From Streptosporangiaceae bacterium NEAU-GS5 (GTDB taxonomy: Bacteria; Actinomycetota; Actinomycetes; Streptosporangiales; Streptosporangiaceae), in NCBI GenBank assembly GCA_017592665.1, contig JAGFNW010000006.1:62001-126000 (forward strand): a stretch of DNA of 64,000 nt, written 5' to 3'. The notes under the pieces are model-generated. The model was not told the DNA's origin. It saw only the letters and a program-made list of their open reading frames with translations, and did not search any database. Within the stretch, counting starts at the first letter, position 1. The number at the start of each line of letters is the position of its first letter. The translations under genes were made by a program, and so were the position numbers. Shown here one piece after another: positions 25,836 to 35,041 of the stretch.

Positions 25836-26825
25836 ATGAGAATCGAAGCGCAGGTCACCTCCCTTTCCTGGATCCCTTCCGAGGCCGTGAAGGGCGTCAG
25901 CAAGTCCGCCTTCACGATGGGGGTCACGCACTACGACGACCCGCCGCCCGACACCATCGACGACCTGGCGGCGCTCCGCGACAGCGACAAATTCAGGTTC
26001 GCCAACCAGCTGACCGCGTGGGCCGAGTTCGACGGCACGCGCGTGATCGCCCACGGCCGCGGCGGCGGGCTCGTCCTCGGTGGCACGACCGTGCGGCTGG
26101 GCCCGCTCGGCGTCACCTTCGCCGCGGTCAGCCTGCCCGAGCTGCGTCCCGATCCCGAGATCGGCGAGGACTACATCCGGTTCACGCAGAGCGCCGGAGG
26201 CAGGACCGCGGTCCCGTTCCCCCGGACCATCTCGCGCCCGCCGTACGTCCGGCTCGCCTCTCCCTGGGTGTGGACGACGCTGTCCCTCACCCTGTACGCG
26301 GACGGGCGCACCGAAGGCACCCTTTCCGGCGCCAGCCCGTTCCCCCGGCACTGGGTCTACGACGACGCCGGAAAGCTGTCGCTGAAGGCCGGAGTGACCG
26401 ATTTCACCACCTGGTCACGCCAGCACAGCACCCCCTGGGGCGCCGAGGACTCGCCGGTGCTGATCACGGCGGCCGAAACCGCTCTCGAACGCCAGCTGTC
26501 CACGCAGATCATGCGCGGCGGGAAGAAGCCGACTATCAGGTCGCTCAAGGAAGGCGACGTCCTGGTCCGGCAGGGCGACCCAGGCGACTCGCTCTTCCTC
26601 CTGCTCGACGGCGTGCTCGGCGTGAACGTGGACGGGCGGCCCCTTCCCGAGCTCGGGCCCGGCGCCATCCTCGGCGAGCGCGCCGTACTCGAAGGCGGCC
26701 TTCGCACGGCCACCCTCACCGCGCTCACCCCGGTCCGGATCGCCGAAGCGGCCGGAGATCTTATCGACAAGGCCTCGCTGGCGCGCGTCGCCGAGGGCCA
26801 TCGCCGAGAGGACACCCTGGCGTGA
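25836..26825 (+). CDS. Cyclic-nucleotide-binding domain protein
   Basis: A 329-residue cytoplasmic protein. Residues 1-215 form an unrecognised, strand-rich domain. Residues about 225-320 form a cyclic-nucleotide-binding fold: GDVLVRQGDPGDSLFLLLDG, then a phosphate-binding cassette with GERAVLEGG and the key Arg in LRTATL. There is no DNA-binding domain, so it is not a CRP-type regulator; binding may control its N-terminal part. It is divergent from the cyclase fusion and overlaps the MBL gene by GTGA, linking sensing with that enzyme. Confidence 0.83.
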   Translation: MRIEAQVTSLSWIPSEAVKGVSKSAFTMGVTHYDDPPPDTIDDLAALRDSDKFRFANQLTAWAEFDGTRVIAHGRGGGLVLGGTTVRLGPLGVTFAAVSLPELRPDPEIGEDYIRFTQSAGGRTAVPFPRTISRPPYVRLASPWVWTTLSLTLYADGRTEGTLSGASPFPRHWVYDDAGKLSLKAGVTDFTTWSRQHSTPWGAEDSPVLITAAETALERQLSTQIMRGGKKPTIRSLKEGDVLVRQGDPGDSLFLLLDGVLGVNVDGRPLPELGPGAILGERAVLEGGLRTATLTALTPVRIAEAAGDLIDKASLARVAEGHRREDTLA

Positions 26826-27604
26826 GGCTCGCCCTACTCGGAGTCCGCGGCTCGACCCCCGCACCCGGCCCCGCTTTCGTCCGGTTCGGCGGGCACACCA
26901 GCTGCCTTGCCGTACTGGACGAAAGGGGAGTCCCCACGCTCGTGCTCGACGCGGGGACCGGCCTCCGCGGGCTCACCGGTCTGCTCGACGGCGCGCCCTT
27001 CCAAGGCTCGATCGTCCTCACCCACCTGCACTGGGATCACCTGCAGGGACTGCCGTTCAGCCCCGCGCTCGACCGGCCCGACGCGCGCGTCGACCTGCAC
27101 CTGCCCGGCGAGCATCCGGCGGAGCCGCTGGAGCGCTTCATGTCTCCGCCCCTGTTTCCCATCGGCCCTTCCGGACTGCGCGGCTCGTGGCGGATCCTCT
27201 CGACGGCCAGCGGCGAGATCGAGGGGTACGACGTGCGGGTCGCCGAAATCACCCACAAGGGCGGGGTCACGCATGGGATCCGGGTGTCACGCGGTGGCGT
27301 GTCGTTCGCGTACCTGCCTGATCACAGCCCTCAGCTCGGCAGCGCGGCCGCCGAGGAACTGGCGGCGGACGTCGACCTGCTGCTGCACGACGGCCAGTTC
27401 TTGGCGGGCGAGCAGGGCATCGCCGACGCGTACGGCCATGCGACCATCCCCGACGCGCTGGCCTTCGCCGAACGCTGCCGGGCCCGCCGGCTCGTGCTCA
27501 CCCACCACGCACCCGGCCGGGTGGACGACGACCTCGACGTGCTGGCCAAGGAGCTCTCCGGCGTCGCCGAGCTGGCACGCGAAGGGGACGAGCTCATCGT
27601 GTGA
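26822..27604 (+). CDS. Metallo-beta-lactamase-fold hydrolase (phosphodiesterase-like)
   Basis: A 260-residue MBL-fold enzyme. The metal motif is THLHWDHLQG (HxHxDH), with further ligands likely in LPDHSP, LLHDGQF and LTHHAPG. The opening LLGVRGSTPAPG is typical of RNase Z/cAMP phosphodiesterase-like branches. The GTG overlaps the stop of the cyclic-nucleotide-binding gene, so both are made together. Breaking down the cyclase product next door is an attractive but unproven role. Its last 11 bases overlap the convergent deaminase gene. Confidence 0.85.
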   Translation: MRLALLGVRGSTPAPGPAFVRFGGHTSCLAVLDERGVPTLVLDAGTGLRGLTGLLDGAPFQGSIVLTHLHWDHLQGLPFSPALDRPDARVDLHLPGEHPAEPLERFMSPPLFPIGPSGLRGSWRILSTASGEIEGYDVRVAEITHKGGVTHGIRVSRGGVSFAYLPDHSPQLGSAAAEELAADVDLLLHDGQFLAGEQGIADAYGHATIPDALAFAERCRARRLVLTHHAPGRVDDDLDVLAKELSGVAELAREGDELIV

Positions 27605-28562
27605 GCCAGGCGTCGGTCTCCTGGTGCAGCCGCTCCTTCGTCTCGGCGGGCGCGAACGACGCGTCGAACGACGCCCGCGCGAGAGCGGCCAGCTCGGCGT
27701 CGTCGTAGTCGAAGACGTCCCTGATCCGGGAGTACTCCTCGGTCAGGGTCGTGCCGACGATGGACGGGATGTCGGTGTTGACCGTGACGACGATCCCCGA
27801 ATCGACCAGCCGGGGCAGCGGGTGCGCCGCGAACGACGGCACGAACCCGAGCGCGACGTTGGACGTGGGGCAGACCTCCAGGGGAATCCGCCGTTCCTTG
27901 AGCTCAACCACCAGCTCAGGGTCGTCGAGCGCGCGGATGCCGTGACCGATCCGCTCGGCGTGGCCGATCTTGATCGCTTCCCACATGAGCTCGGGGCCGC
28001 CGTGCTCGCCCGCGTGATGAACGAGGTGGACGCCGGCGTCCACTGCCGCGTCGCAGACCTCCGCGAACGGGGCGAGCGGGTAGAGCTCCTCGCCTGCCAC
28101 GCCGATCGCCACCGCGCCGTAGCGGACGGCGAGCTTGAGCGTCCGCCACATCCGGTCGACGGACCGCCGGCGGGAGTGGTCGAGGATGACCCTGGTCTCC
28201 AGCCCGTACGCCTCGCGGCCCTCGGCCAGGCCCTCGAGCACGGCCTCGAGCGGCATCTCCAGCGCGCCAAGGCGCTCGCCGTGTGAGGCGGCGGTGAAGC
28301 TGACCTCCGCATAGCCGACACCGTCGGCCACCTGGTCTTCGCAGAACTCCCTGGCCACCCGCCGGAAATCGGCCGGCGTGCGAAGACTCTCCCGAACGAG
28401 TGAGCTGTGGTCACCGAACGCCCGGAATCCCCCGAACTCCGTCACTCTGGCAGGAATCGGCAGGCCGTTGGCGGCCGTGATCTCACGCAGCGTGGCGTCC
28501 CTGACCGTGCTTTCGAGGTGTACGTGCAGGTGGGCCTTGGGCAGTCGGCTGAGCTCTCTCAC
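27594..28562 (-). CDS. add: Adenosine deaminase
   Basis: A 322-residue metal-dependent amidohydrolase that converts adenosine to inosine in purine salvage. The zinc ligands are in KAHLHVHLE near the start, HHAGEHGG near residue 180 and VNTDIPS near 265; the catalytic Glu lies in AGEHGG. HERIGHGI-like AERIGHGIRA supports the family. GTG start: TAGGCT ends six bases before it on the minus strand, with no Shine-Dalgarno, so it is probably leaderless. Adenine-specific relatives cannot be excluded. Confidence 0.87.
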   Translation of the reverse strand: MRELSRLPKAHLHVHLESTVRDATLREITAANGLPIPARVTEFGGFRAFGDHSSLVRESLRTPADFRRVAREFCEDQVADGVGYAEVSFTAASHGERLGALEMPLEAVLEGLAEGREAYGLETRVILDHSRRRSVDRMWRTLKLAVRYGAVAIGVAGEELYPLAPFAEVCDAAVDAGVHLVHHAGEHGGPELMWEAIKIGHAERIGHGIRALDDPELVVELKERRIPLEVCPTSNVALGFVPSFAAHPLPRLVDSGIVVTVNTDIPSIVGTTLTEEYSRIRDVFDYDDAELAALARASFDASFAPAETKERLHQETDAWLTR

Positions 28563-28657
28563 GTTGCGAGCCTAGTGATGACACCAAGTCGCGGCATGCG
28601 ATTAGTGGGTTACTGAATGTGATAGTAATACCACGGTCCGTAAAACTAAGGAGGGTC

Positions 28658-29428
28658 ATGCTCCCCAGCGCAGTCTCCGCCCTCGCGGCCGTCGGCGTGG
28701 TGGCCATAGCCGCGTTCCTGTTCCGCAGGCGCGGCGACGACGACCGCGATGCCGGAGGCCCTTCGGCCGGGCACGCCGGAGCCATGCTGTCGGCCCTGTT
28801 CCTGCTGGTGTTCGCGATCGCGATCATCGTCCCGTGGACGACCGCCGACTCGGCCAGGCAGAACACCTACGCCGAGAGCCAGGCGGCCGTGGAGTCCTAC
28901 TGGGCGGCCGCCGCCCTGCCCACCACCGCGGTGACCGCGGTCAGGACCGAGCTGCGCGACTACATGAGTTATGTTCTGGTCAAGGAATGGCCAATGATGG
29001 CCGAGGGCCGGATGAGCGCCGACGCGACGACCCGCCTCAACACGCTGCGCGCCCAGGTCGCCCAGCTCGACGCGCCCGACGACGCCAAGAGCCCCATGCT
29101 CGACCAGCTCGGCGCCCTGTCCGCGGCCCGCCGCCAGCGCGCCGCCGACGCGGGCGCCACCCCGCCGCCCGGGCTCATGGGCCTCACGGTTCTCACCGGT
29201 CTGGTCATCCTCGTCTTCCCCTTCCTCGCCGGGGCCCGCCCCCGCGGTCACACCCTGCTTCCGCTCCTGGTCATGGCCGGCCTCCTCGGCGTCGGCATCT
29301 ATCTCACCTACGACATCTCCCACGTCTTCGCCGGCAGCCTCGCCGTCCAACCCGACGCCTTCCGAGCCGCCCTCCTCGAGTTCCAGCACATCCCCGCCAC
29401 CCTCCCCACCACCCCCAGCGGCACATGA
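28658..29428 (+). CDS. DUF4239-like membrane protein
   Basis: A 256-residue integral membrane protein. The first helix is at residues 1-22, the second at about 47-66 (LSALFLLVFAIAIIVP), and two more in the C-terminal third. The segment between (TYAESQAAVESYWAAAALP onwards) is the long periplasmic or cytoplasmic loop seen in DUF4239, a bestrophin-like family. AAGGAGGG directly precedes the ATG at 28658, so the longer open frame upstream is not used. It overlaps the next gene by ATGA. Confidence 0.72.
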   Translation: MLPSAVSALAAVGVVAIAAFLFRRRGDDDRDAGGPSAGHAGAMLSALFLLVFAIAIIVPWTTADSARQNTYAESQAAVESYWAAAALPTTAVTAVRTELRDYMSYVLVKEWPMMAEGRMSADATTRLNTLRAQVAQLDAPDDAKSPMLDQLGALSAARRQRAADAGATPPPGLMGLTVLTGLVILVFPFLAGARPRGHTLLPLLVMAGLLGVGIYLTYDISHVFAGSLAVQPDAFRAALLEFQHIPATLPTTPSGT

Positions 29429-31083
29429 CCCCTCCCAGCCCCCACCCCGCCCCCCATCCCGCCCCCGGTCGCCCTCGCCAGTCGGCCCGGCGCCTCCAGC
29501 CCACCCAGCAAGCCCAGCCCGAGTCACCTAAGGCACCGCCGCGTGAGGCAGCTGCACCCGAGCCAGGGCAGCGCGGGGCGGCCGCGCGTGAGGCGGGGCA
29601 ATGCGACGCGGCGGCGCGCGGGGTGGCGGCGCGCGGGGTGGCGGCGCGCGGGGTGGCGGCGCGCGGGGTGGCGGCGCGCGGGGTGGCGGGATGGCACCCA
29701 TTGCGACGGCGGCGTGGAGGCGTGCTGCTTGCCGCGACCGTCTTCATTGTCCTGAGCGCGCCCATCACGCTCGCCGACCTTGTCCCCACAGTCGCCGGCT
29801 CCGCGACCGCGCTTGCCCCGACCCCGGTCGGCTCGGCGTTCTTGTCGCGCGGCCTGCCAAGCTCCCCGCTCTCATCCGGGTCCAGACTCGGGCCCGGGTC
29901 TGGGTCCGCGGTCTCTTGGGGGCCTGCGGCTGCCGCGCCGTCTGATTCCGCGTCGGGTGATTCCGCGTCAGGGGTCTCATCGGGCCGAGTGTCTGGGCCG
30001 GATCTGATCTACGCGTCGGCCGCGGCGGTGCCGGCGTTCACTTTGATTCCGATGTCGGTGTCGATCCCCGTGGCCACGCTGATGTCCGGCGCCATGTCCG
30101 GTCCCCTGTCTGGGCCTATATCTGAGGCAATACCTGAGGCGATGTCTGGGTCTATGTCCGACTCGCTGGGCGACTCGGCGCCTGCGCCGATGTATGCGCC
30201 GATGTCCGAAACGAGGGGCGAGGCGACCGACGGGGCGACCGACGGGGCGACCGGCGGGACGACGAGCGGGGCGACCGCCGGAATGACGGGTGGGGCGACC
30301 GGCGGGACGACGAGCGGGACGACCGCCGGAATGACGGGTGGGGCGACGGGCGGGGCGACGGGTGACGGGGCTGCTACGTCGGCGGCTGCTACGTCGGCGG
30401 CTGCTACGTCGGTGGCACCTACGTCGGCGGGACCTGCGGCGGCGCTGGGCGGCGGCGAGGATGACTCGGGGGCTGGGGAGGATTCGGGGGCTGGGGAGGA
30501 TTCGGGGCCGGGGCCGGGGCCGGGGCCGGGGCCGGGGCCGGCCTCTGATGGGGCGCCGGGGCTGGGGGTTGATGTCTGCCTGGACGTCAATGCGCTCGTC
30601 GGGGTGCGCGCCGGCGTTCACCTACATCTCGGAGGGCGGAGGCGCGAGTGCGGCGCCACGCCGAGGCCGGAGCCGCAGGAGCCGGCGCCTGCGCCTCCGA
30701 AACCGACGTCTAAGACGCCCGAGAAGCCGTGCCCGGACAAGCCTGTCCCGGAGAAGCCGACTCCGGTGAAGTCCATACCAGTGACTGAAAAGCCGCAGCC
30801 CGAGTCGCCCGCTCCGAAGCCCGAGCCGGAGCCGCGTGCGACCGTCACGCACCCGCCCAGGCGTCCGCAGCCCGCGCCGCTGGTCGCACGCATGCGTCCT
30901 AGGCCGTCGCCACAGCCGAGTCCCTCGCCGATCGTCAAGCCGCCCGCACGGCCTGAGCCCCCACATCAAAAGATCATCGCGGCCCTGCCACACCGGCGCG
31001 ATCCTCTCGGCTCAGTCCTCGTGCTGGTCGTGCTGACCACCGTCATCGCCGGTGCCACCAGCGTCGCCTTCGGCGTCCGGTAG
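29425..31083 (+). CDS. Repeat-rich membrane protein of unknown function
   Basis: A 552-residue low-complexity protein. Residues 1-90 are rich in Pro/Ala with five AARGV repeats. A membrane segment follows at about 98-115 (GVLLAATVFIVLSAPITLA), then a long Ser/Gly/Thr/Met repeat region. Next are a Gly-Pro tract, a short conserved-looking patch CLDVNALVGVRAGVHLHLG, a Pro/Lys-rich stretch and a C-terminal membrane helix (LVLVVLTTVIAGATSVAFG). Codon choice is less strongly third-position-GC in the repeats than in neighbours. It overlaps the DUF4239 gene. The frame could be unreliable within repeats, but both ends look genuinely coding. Confidence 0.6.
   Translation: MTPPSPHPAPHPAPGRPRQSARRLQPTQQAQPESPKAPPREAAAPEPGQRGAAAREAGQCDAAARGVAARGVAARGVAARGVAARGVAGWHPLRRRRGGVLLAATVFIVLSAPITLADLVPTVAGSATALAPTPVGSAFLSRGLPSSPLSSGSRLGPGSGSAVSWGPAAAAPSDSASGDSASGVSSGRVSGPDLIYASAAAVPAFTLIPMSVSIPVATLMSGAMSGPLSGPISEAIPEAMSGSMSDSLGDSAPAPMYAPMSETRGEATDGATDGATGGTTSGATAGMTGGATGGTTSGTTAGMTGGATGGATGDGAATSAAATSAAATSVAPTSAGPAAALGGGEDDSGAGEDSGAGEDSGPGPGPGPGPGPASDGAPGLGVDVCLDVNALVGVRAGVHLHLGGRRRECGATPRPEPQEPAPAPPKPTSKTPEKPCPDKPVPEKPTPVKSIPVTEKPQPESPAPKPEPEPRATVTHPPRRPQPAPLVARMRPRPSPQPSPSPIVKPPARPEPPHQKIIAALPHRRDPLGSVLVLVVLTTVIAGATSVAFGVR
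29611..29685 (+). repeat. 15-base tandem repeat, five exact copies
   Basis: Five copies of GCGGCGCGCGGGGTG, encoding AARGV. Exact identity suggests recent expansion or slippage; the unit keeps frame. Confidence 0.9.
30244..30339 (+). repeat. 48-base tandem repeat, two copies
   Basis: Two near-identical 48-base units in tandem with partial units on both sides, encoding a Gly/Ala/Thr/Met 16-residue repeat. Shorter trimeric repeats around GCTACGTCGGCG follow at about 30370-30440. Confidence 0.75.
30504..30539 (+). repeat. GGGGCC hexanucleotide tract
   Basis: Six perfect GGGGCC units, encoding a Gly-Pro run. Tracts of four G on one strand repeated this way can form G-quadruplexes and are prone to slippage by multiples of six bases. 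Confidence 0.9.
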
Positions 31084-31125
31084 TCACGCATCGCCGGGGA
31101 GGGCGAAAAGAGGTCGGTAGAACGG

Positions 31126-31692
31126 TCAGCGGGCGGTGACCTGTGCCGTGGTCCGGACGACGTGGTCGACGAAGCCGTAGGTCTTGGCCTCCTCGGCCGT
31201 GAACCAGCGATCGCGGTCCCAGTCCTCAATGATCTGCTCAAGCGCCTGCCCCGTGTGGAAGGCGGTCCGTTCCGCAAGCACCTGCTTCGTATACAGCATC
31301 TGCTCGGCCTGGATCTTGATGTCGGAGGCCGTGCCGCCGATGCCGCCGTGGGGCTGGTGCATCACGATCCTGGCGTGCGGCAGCGCGTAACGCTTGCCGG
31401 CCGTCCCGGCGCAGAGCAGCACCTGTCCCATGGACGCGGCCAGGCCCATGGTCACGGTGACGATGTCGTTCGGCACGAACTGCATCACGTCATACACGGC
31501 GAGCCCGGCCGAGACCGAGCCACCGGGAGAGTTGATGTACAGCTGGATGTCGCGCTCGGCATCTTCGGCGGACAGGAGCAGGATCTCGCCGCAGATGCGG
31601 TTGGCGCTGTCGTCGGTGACCTCTTCCCCCAGGACGACGATGCGCTGCCGCAGCAGCCGCTGGCTCAGTGCGAATTCAACAGGGTTGTCCAT
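31126..31692 (-). CDS. clpP: ATP-dependent Clp protease proteolytic subunit
   Basis: A 188-residue ClpP serine peptidase. The catalytic triad is complete: Ser87 in AASMGQ, His112 in VMHQPHGG and Asp161 in DRDRWF. The spacing of 49 residues between His and Asp equals that of the E. coli enzyme. It works as a barrel with a Clp ATPase; none is encoded nearby, so this is probably one of several ClpP paralogues of actinomycetes. It stands alone, divergent from the ABC transporter. GGAG lies only a few bases before the ATG. Confidence 0.92.
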   Translation of the reverse strand: MDNPVEFALSQRLLRQRIVVLGEEVTDDSANRICGEILLLSAEDAERDIQLYINSPGGSVSAGLAVYDVMQFVPNDIVTVTMGLAASMGQVLLCAGTAGKRYALPHARIVMHQPHGGIGGTASDIKIQAEQMLYTKQVLAERTAFHTGQALEQIIEDWDRDRWFTAEEAKTYGFVDHVVRTTAQVTAR

Positions 31693-31810
31693 TTCTCCGA
31701 CGGTGCCAGGGATCTTCTCACCTGGATACTTCTTTTCACTTGCGGCGGATTCCCCGCAGAGCGGATTGCGCCTGTCGCGAATCCGCTGGAAATCCGGTTA
31801 ATCTCCGCAC

Positions 31811-33424
31811 ATGCGCATCGAGGCGGCAGATCTGTCGCAACGGGTCGACGGCGACCGGGCGACCCTCGACGGCGTCTCCCTGACCATCGAATCGGGCCGG
31901 CTCGTGGCCATCGTCGGAGGTAGCGGCGCCGGTAAGACGACCCTGCTCGATGCCCTCGCCGGGCTCCGTCCCCCGGCCGCCGGGTCGATCCGCTACGACT
32001 CGACCGGTTCGCTCCGTTGGTCCGACGTCGGCTACGTGCCGCAGGACGACATCATTCATCTCGAGCTGCCCCTCTCCAGGACCCTCACCTATGCGGCCAG
32101 GCTCCGGCTGCCGAAGGGCGCCGACGCCGCCCGGGCCGTACGCGAGGTGCTGGAAACCCTCGACCTCGCCGACCGGGCGGACGTCCGGGTGGGGTCGCTG
32201 AGCGGCGGGCAGCGCAAACGGGCCAGCATCGCGGTGGAGCTGCTGACCAAACCGCAGGTCTTCTTCCTGGACGAGCCGACGTCGGGCCTCGATCCGGCGA
32301 CCGGCGCCGAGGTGATGCGGATGCTGCGGCGGCTGGCAGACGGCGGCATCACCGTCGTCGTGACCACGCACACCCCCGCCGACGTGCGGCATTGCGACGC
32401 GCTCGCGGTCTTGACCAAGAACGGGCGGCTGGCCTTCTACGGCGCTCCGCCGGAGGCCCTCACCCACTTCGGCGTCGCGTCCATCGACGAGATCTACGAG
32501 GAGGTCGACAAGTCTCCTGCGCCACGGGTGATCGCTCCGCACGAAGAAGGACCGCGGGCCGCGACCCGGCCGCCGAACCAGATCCGGCAGTGGGCCCTGC
32601 TGACCCGCCGCAACGTCGACATCCTGCTGCGCAACCGGCTGACGCTGGCCATTCTGCTCGGCTCACCGGTGATGATCCTGCTGATGTTCCTCGTCCTTTT
32701 CCAGCCAGGGGCGTTCGGTCCGGCGCATCCCGATCCGCCCACGACCGTCATGACGCTGTTCTGGATCGCGTTCGGCGGGTTCTTCTTCGGGCTGACGTAC
32801 GGCCTGCTCCAGATCTGCGTGGAATTTCCCATTCTGCGCCGGGAACGGCTGGCCGGGCTCGGCGTGATCCCGTATGTCCTGGCCAAGGCCACGGTCCTGA
32901 CCCCGCTCCTGGCAGTCGTGGACGGGCTGCTGATCGGCGTGCTACGCGCCCTCGACCGGCTCCCTGCGGCGGACGCGGCCACGTACGGCCGGCTGTTCGT
33001 GACCCTGCTCCTCTCCTCAGCGGGCGCGCTGGCTCTGGGGCTGCTGACCTCCGCCTCGGTCTCCGATCCGTCCCAGGCGGCGATCGCGCTGCCGATGCTC
33101 TGCTTCCCCCAGGTCCTGTTCGTCGGGGCGATCCTGCCGGTGCCGGTCATGGCGGTGGCGGGACGCGCGATCAGCTACGCCATGACGAACCGCTGGGCCT
33201 TCGAGGGCCTCGGCGGCTCGCTCGGCGTGACCGGCCTCTGGGGCGACTCCCCCATCGCGACCGGTCTCAAGGCCTCGTATGGTGACACCTTCGCGCGAGC
33301 CGTCCCGGCCGACTGGCTGATCCTCGGCGGCTTCACGATCGCGTTCCTGGTCGCGACCTGCCTGGTCCTTCAGCAGCGCGTACGCGGTTCGAGGCCTTCG
33401 CAGGCGGGGACCCGGTCCAAATAG
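31811..33424 (+). CDS. ABCG-like transporter: ATPase fused to ABC-2 permease
   Basis: A 537-residue half-transporter. Residues 1-235 are the ATPase: Walker A GGSGAGKT, signature LSGGQRKR, Walker B VFFLDEPTSGLD and the H-loop TTHTP. Residues 265-525 carry six hydrophobic helices of the ABC-2 permease. ATPase-first order with one permease matches the ABCG/White layout, which works as a dimer. TAATCT (31799-31804) ends six bases before the ATG and no Shine-Dalgarno is present, so the message is probably leaderless. Substrate unknown. The 3' end overlaps the convergent aminotransferase gene by 55 bases. Confidence 0.88.
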   Translation: MRIEAADLSQRVDGDRATLDGVSLTIESGRLVAIVGGSGAGKTTLLDALAGLRPPAAGSIRYDSTGSLRWSDVGYVPQDDIIHLELPLSRTLTYAARLRLPKGADAARAVREVLETLDLADRADVRVGSLSGGQRKRASIAVELLTKPQVFFLDEPTSGLDPATGAEVMRMLRRLADGGITVVVTTHTPADVRHCDALAVLTKNGRLAFYGAPPEALTHFGVASIDEIYEEVDKSPAPRVIAPHEEGPRAATRPPNQIRQWALLTRRNVDILLRNRLTLAILLGSPVMILLMFLVLFQPGAFGPAHPDPPTTVMTLFWIAFGGFFFGLTYGLLQICVEFPILRRERLAGLGVIPYVLAKATVLTPLLAVVDGLLIGVLRALDRLPAADAATYGRLFVTLLLSSAGALALGLLTSASVSDPSQAAIALPMLCFPQVLFVGAILPVPVMAVAGRAISYAMTNRWAFEGLGGSLGVTGLWGDSPIATGLKASYGDTFARAVPADWLILGGFTIAFLVATCLVLQQRVRGSRPSQAGTRSK

Positions 33425-34728
33425 GTCTCCACCGCGAACTCGACGAACCGCCGCGCGTCACCCAGCGTCGACGGCAGCCCGAACGACACGCGGACAGCGC
33501 CGCCGCTCGGCAGGCCCAGCAGCGACAGATACTCGTCCAGCGTCCGCCCGTCGTGCTCGATCGGCCCCATCAGCAGCGTCTCGTCGATCTCGAACGCGCT
33601 CTCCCCCGCGCCCGGATTGCAGAAACAGCCGGTCCGCAGCGAGATCCCGGCGGCCGACGCGGCCCGCGCCACGTCGCGCTCGTCCACGATGGTCCCTTCC
33701 GGTGTGAGGAAGTTGAACGCGATCGTGCCGCCCCTGGCCTTGACGTCGGCCGGGCCGTACAGGCGGATGAGAGGGACGCCGGTGCCGTGCCGCAGGGCGA
33801 GCAGGCCGTCGATCAGCCACCCCGTGAGGCTCGCGACGTGATCGTGTACGGCGTCGATGCCCACGCCCGCCACCCAGCCGAGGCCCACCGCGACGTCGGG
33901 GATGGACAGGAAGTTGAGCGTGCCGTCCTCGAAGGCGGTCTCGTCCTCGGCGAGCACGTGCCATCCGCCGAGCGCGCTCACCGTCTTGATGGTGCCGCCG
34001 GCGAACCAGGGGCGCCGCAGCCGGGCCAGCGCCTCGCGACGCGCGATCAGGCTGCCGACCCCGGTCGGATATCCGCACACTTTGTACCAGCTGACGGGCA
34101 CGAAGTCGGGGTGGGTCTCGCTCAGGTCGAGCCGGTTGGCCGGCACGTAGGCGGCGGCGTCGAGCAGCACGTCGTAGCCCATCTCGTGGGCCAGGTCGAC
34201 CCAGGCGAGCGGGTGCTGCACGCCGGTGAAGTTGCTCTGGGCGGGGAAGGCCAGCAGGCCGCTGGATCCGGTCAGCGCGGCCCGCAGGTCTTCTTCCCGT
34301 ACGCGCAGGTCGGGCGGGGTCATCGGGACGAGCCGGACGCCGCCGCCGCGCGCCCGGGCGTATTCGCGGATGCCGTTGACGGAGTTGTGGTTGTCTCCCG
34401 TGAGCACCAACCCGGCCGAGGGCCCGAACGCGTACGCCTCGCCGACGAGCCGGCAGGCGCCGGTCGCGTTCGGGGTGAACACGACGGCGTACTCGTCGGG
34501 CGAGGCATTGAAGAACGCGAGGATCGCCTGCCGGGTGTCTTCGACGAGCGAAGTCGCCGCGCTCGACGTGGGATTGTCGGAGTGCGGGTTGCCGAAGCAT
34601 CCGGCTATGACACGCTCGGCGTGCGCCCTGATCTGACACTGGGCCGGGAGGCCCGATCCGGTGTAGTCCAGGTAGACATGTCCGAGTGCGTCCAGATATC
34701 CATATTCGGTGGCACGTATCTGGTCCAT
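33370..34728 (-). CDS. Class V PLP-dependent aminotransferase-fold protein
   Basis: A 452-residue PLP enzyme of fold type I, related to cysteine desulfurase and the N-terminal half of molybdenum-cofactor sulfurases. Visible features are YLDYTGSGLP near the start, VFTPNATGACRLV, DAAAYVPANRLDL with the PLP-contacting Asp, the Schiff-base Lys in VSWYKVCGYPTGVG, and GCFCNPG near residue 370, where the cysteine resembles a sulfur-carrying residue. A desulfurase-type reaction is plausible but not certain. GGGGGG precedes the ATG. It is the third gene after the P450 and coiled-coil genes, suggesting one pathway. Confidence 0.84.
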   Translation of the reverse strand: MDQIRATEYGYLDALGHVYLDYTGSGLPAQCQIRAHAERVIAGCFGNPHSDNPTSSAATSLVEDTRQAILAFFNASPDEYAVVFTPNATGACRLVGEAYAFGPSAGLVLTGDNHNSVNGIREYARARGGGVRLVPMTPPDLRVREEDLRAALTGSSGLLAFPAQSNFTGVQHPLAWVDLAHEMGYDVLLDAAAYVPANRLDLSETHPDFVPVSWYKVCGYPTGVGSLIARREALARLRRPWFAGGTIKTVSALGGWHVLAEDETAFEDGTLNFLSIPDVAVGLGWVAGVGIDAVHDHVASLTGWLIDGLLALRHGTGVPLIRLYGPADVKARGGTIAFNFLTPEGTIVDERDVARAASAAGISLRTGCFCNPGAGESAFEIDETLLMGPIEHDGRTLDEYLSLLGLPSGGAVRVSFGLPSTLGDARRFVEFAVETYLDRVPACEGLEPRTRC

Positions 34729-34811
34729 TCAGCCCCCCCGAGCGCCTTCGCGACCCTGTAGCTGAATTGTCCGTCTATATCCGTAAATATCCAGATGTCG
34801 TGCCGATAGAG

Positions 34812-35015
34812 TCAGTTATCGGAAAGTTTCTCCCGGCGAGCCTCCAGGGTCTCTATGAGGGATTCCAACTGCTCGACGTTGGACAGCATCATCGAGAGCT
34901 CGGCCGAGTCGGTCGGGCCCTCGGTGTCCTGGTCGCCTATCTGTTCGCGCAGTTCAGTGGCCTCCTTGCGGAGCCTGGCCAGGTCGGCGTCGAGTCTTTC
35001 GATCTCTTCATCCAT
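34812..35015 (-). CDS. Small coiled-coil protein
   Basis: A 67-residue acidic protein with heptad-like helices (EEIERLDADLARLRKEATELREQ and LSNVEQLESLIETLEARREKL) separated by a short loop, so a helical hairpin is likely. The ATG at 35015 is preferred, with GGAAAG upstream; a TTG at 35048 overlapping the P450 stop would add eleven residues. It sits between the P450 and the class V aminotransferase in the same direction. No family recognised. Confidence 0.65.
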   Translation of the reverse strand: MDEEIERLDADLARLRKEATELREQIGDQDTEGPTDSAELSMMLSNVEQLESLIETLEARREKLSDN

Positions 35016-35041
35016 GGGGACGAGCTTTCCAGGCAGCAATC

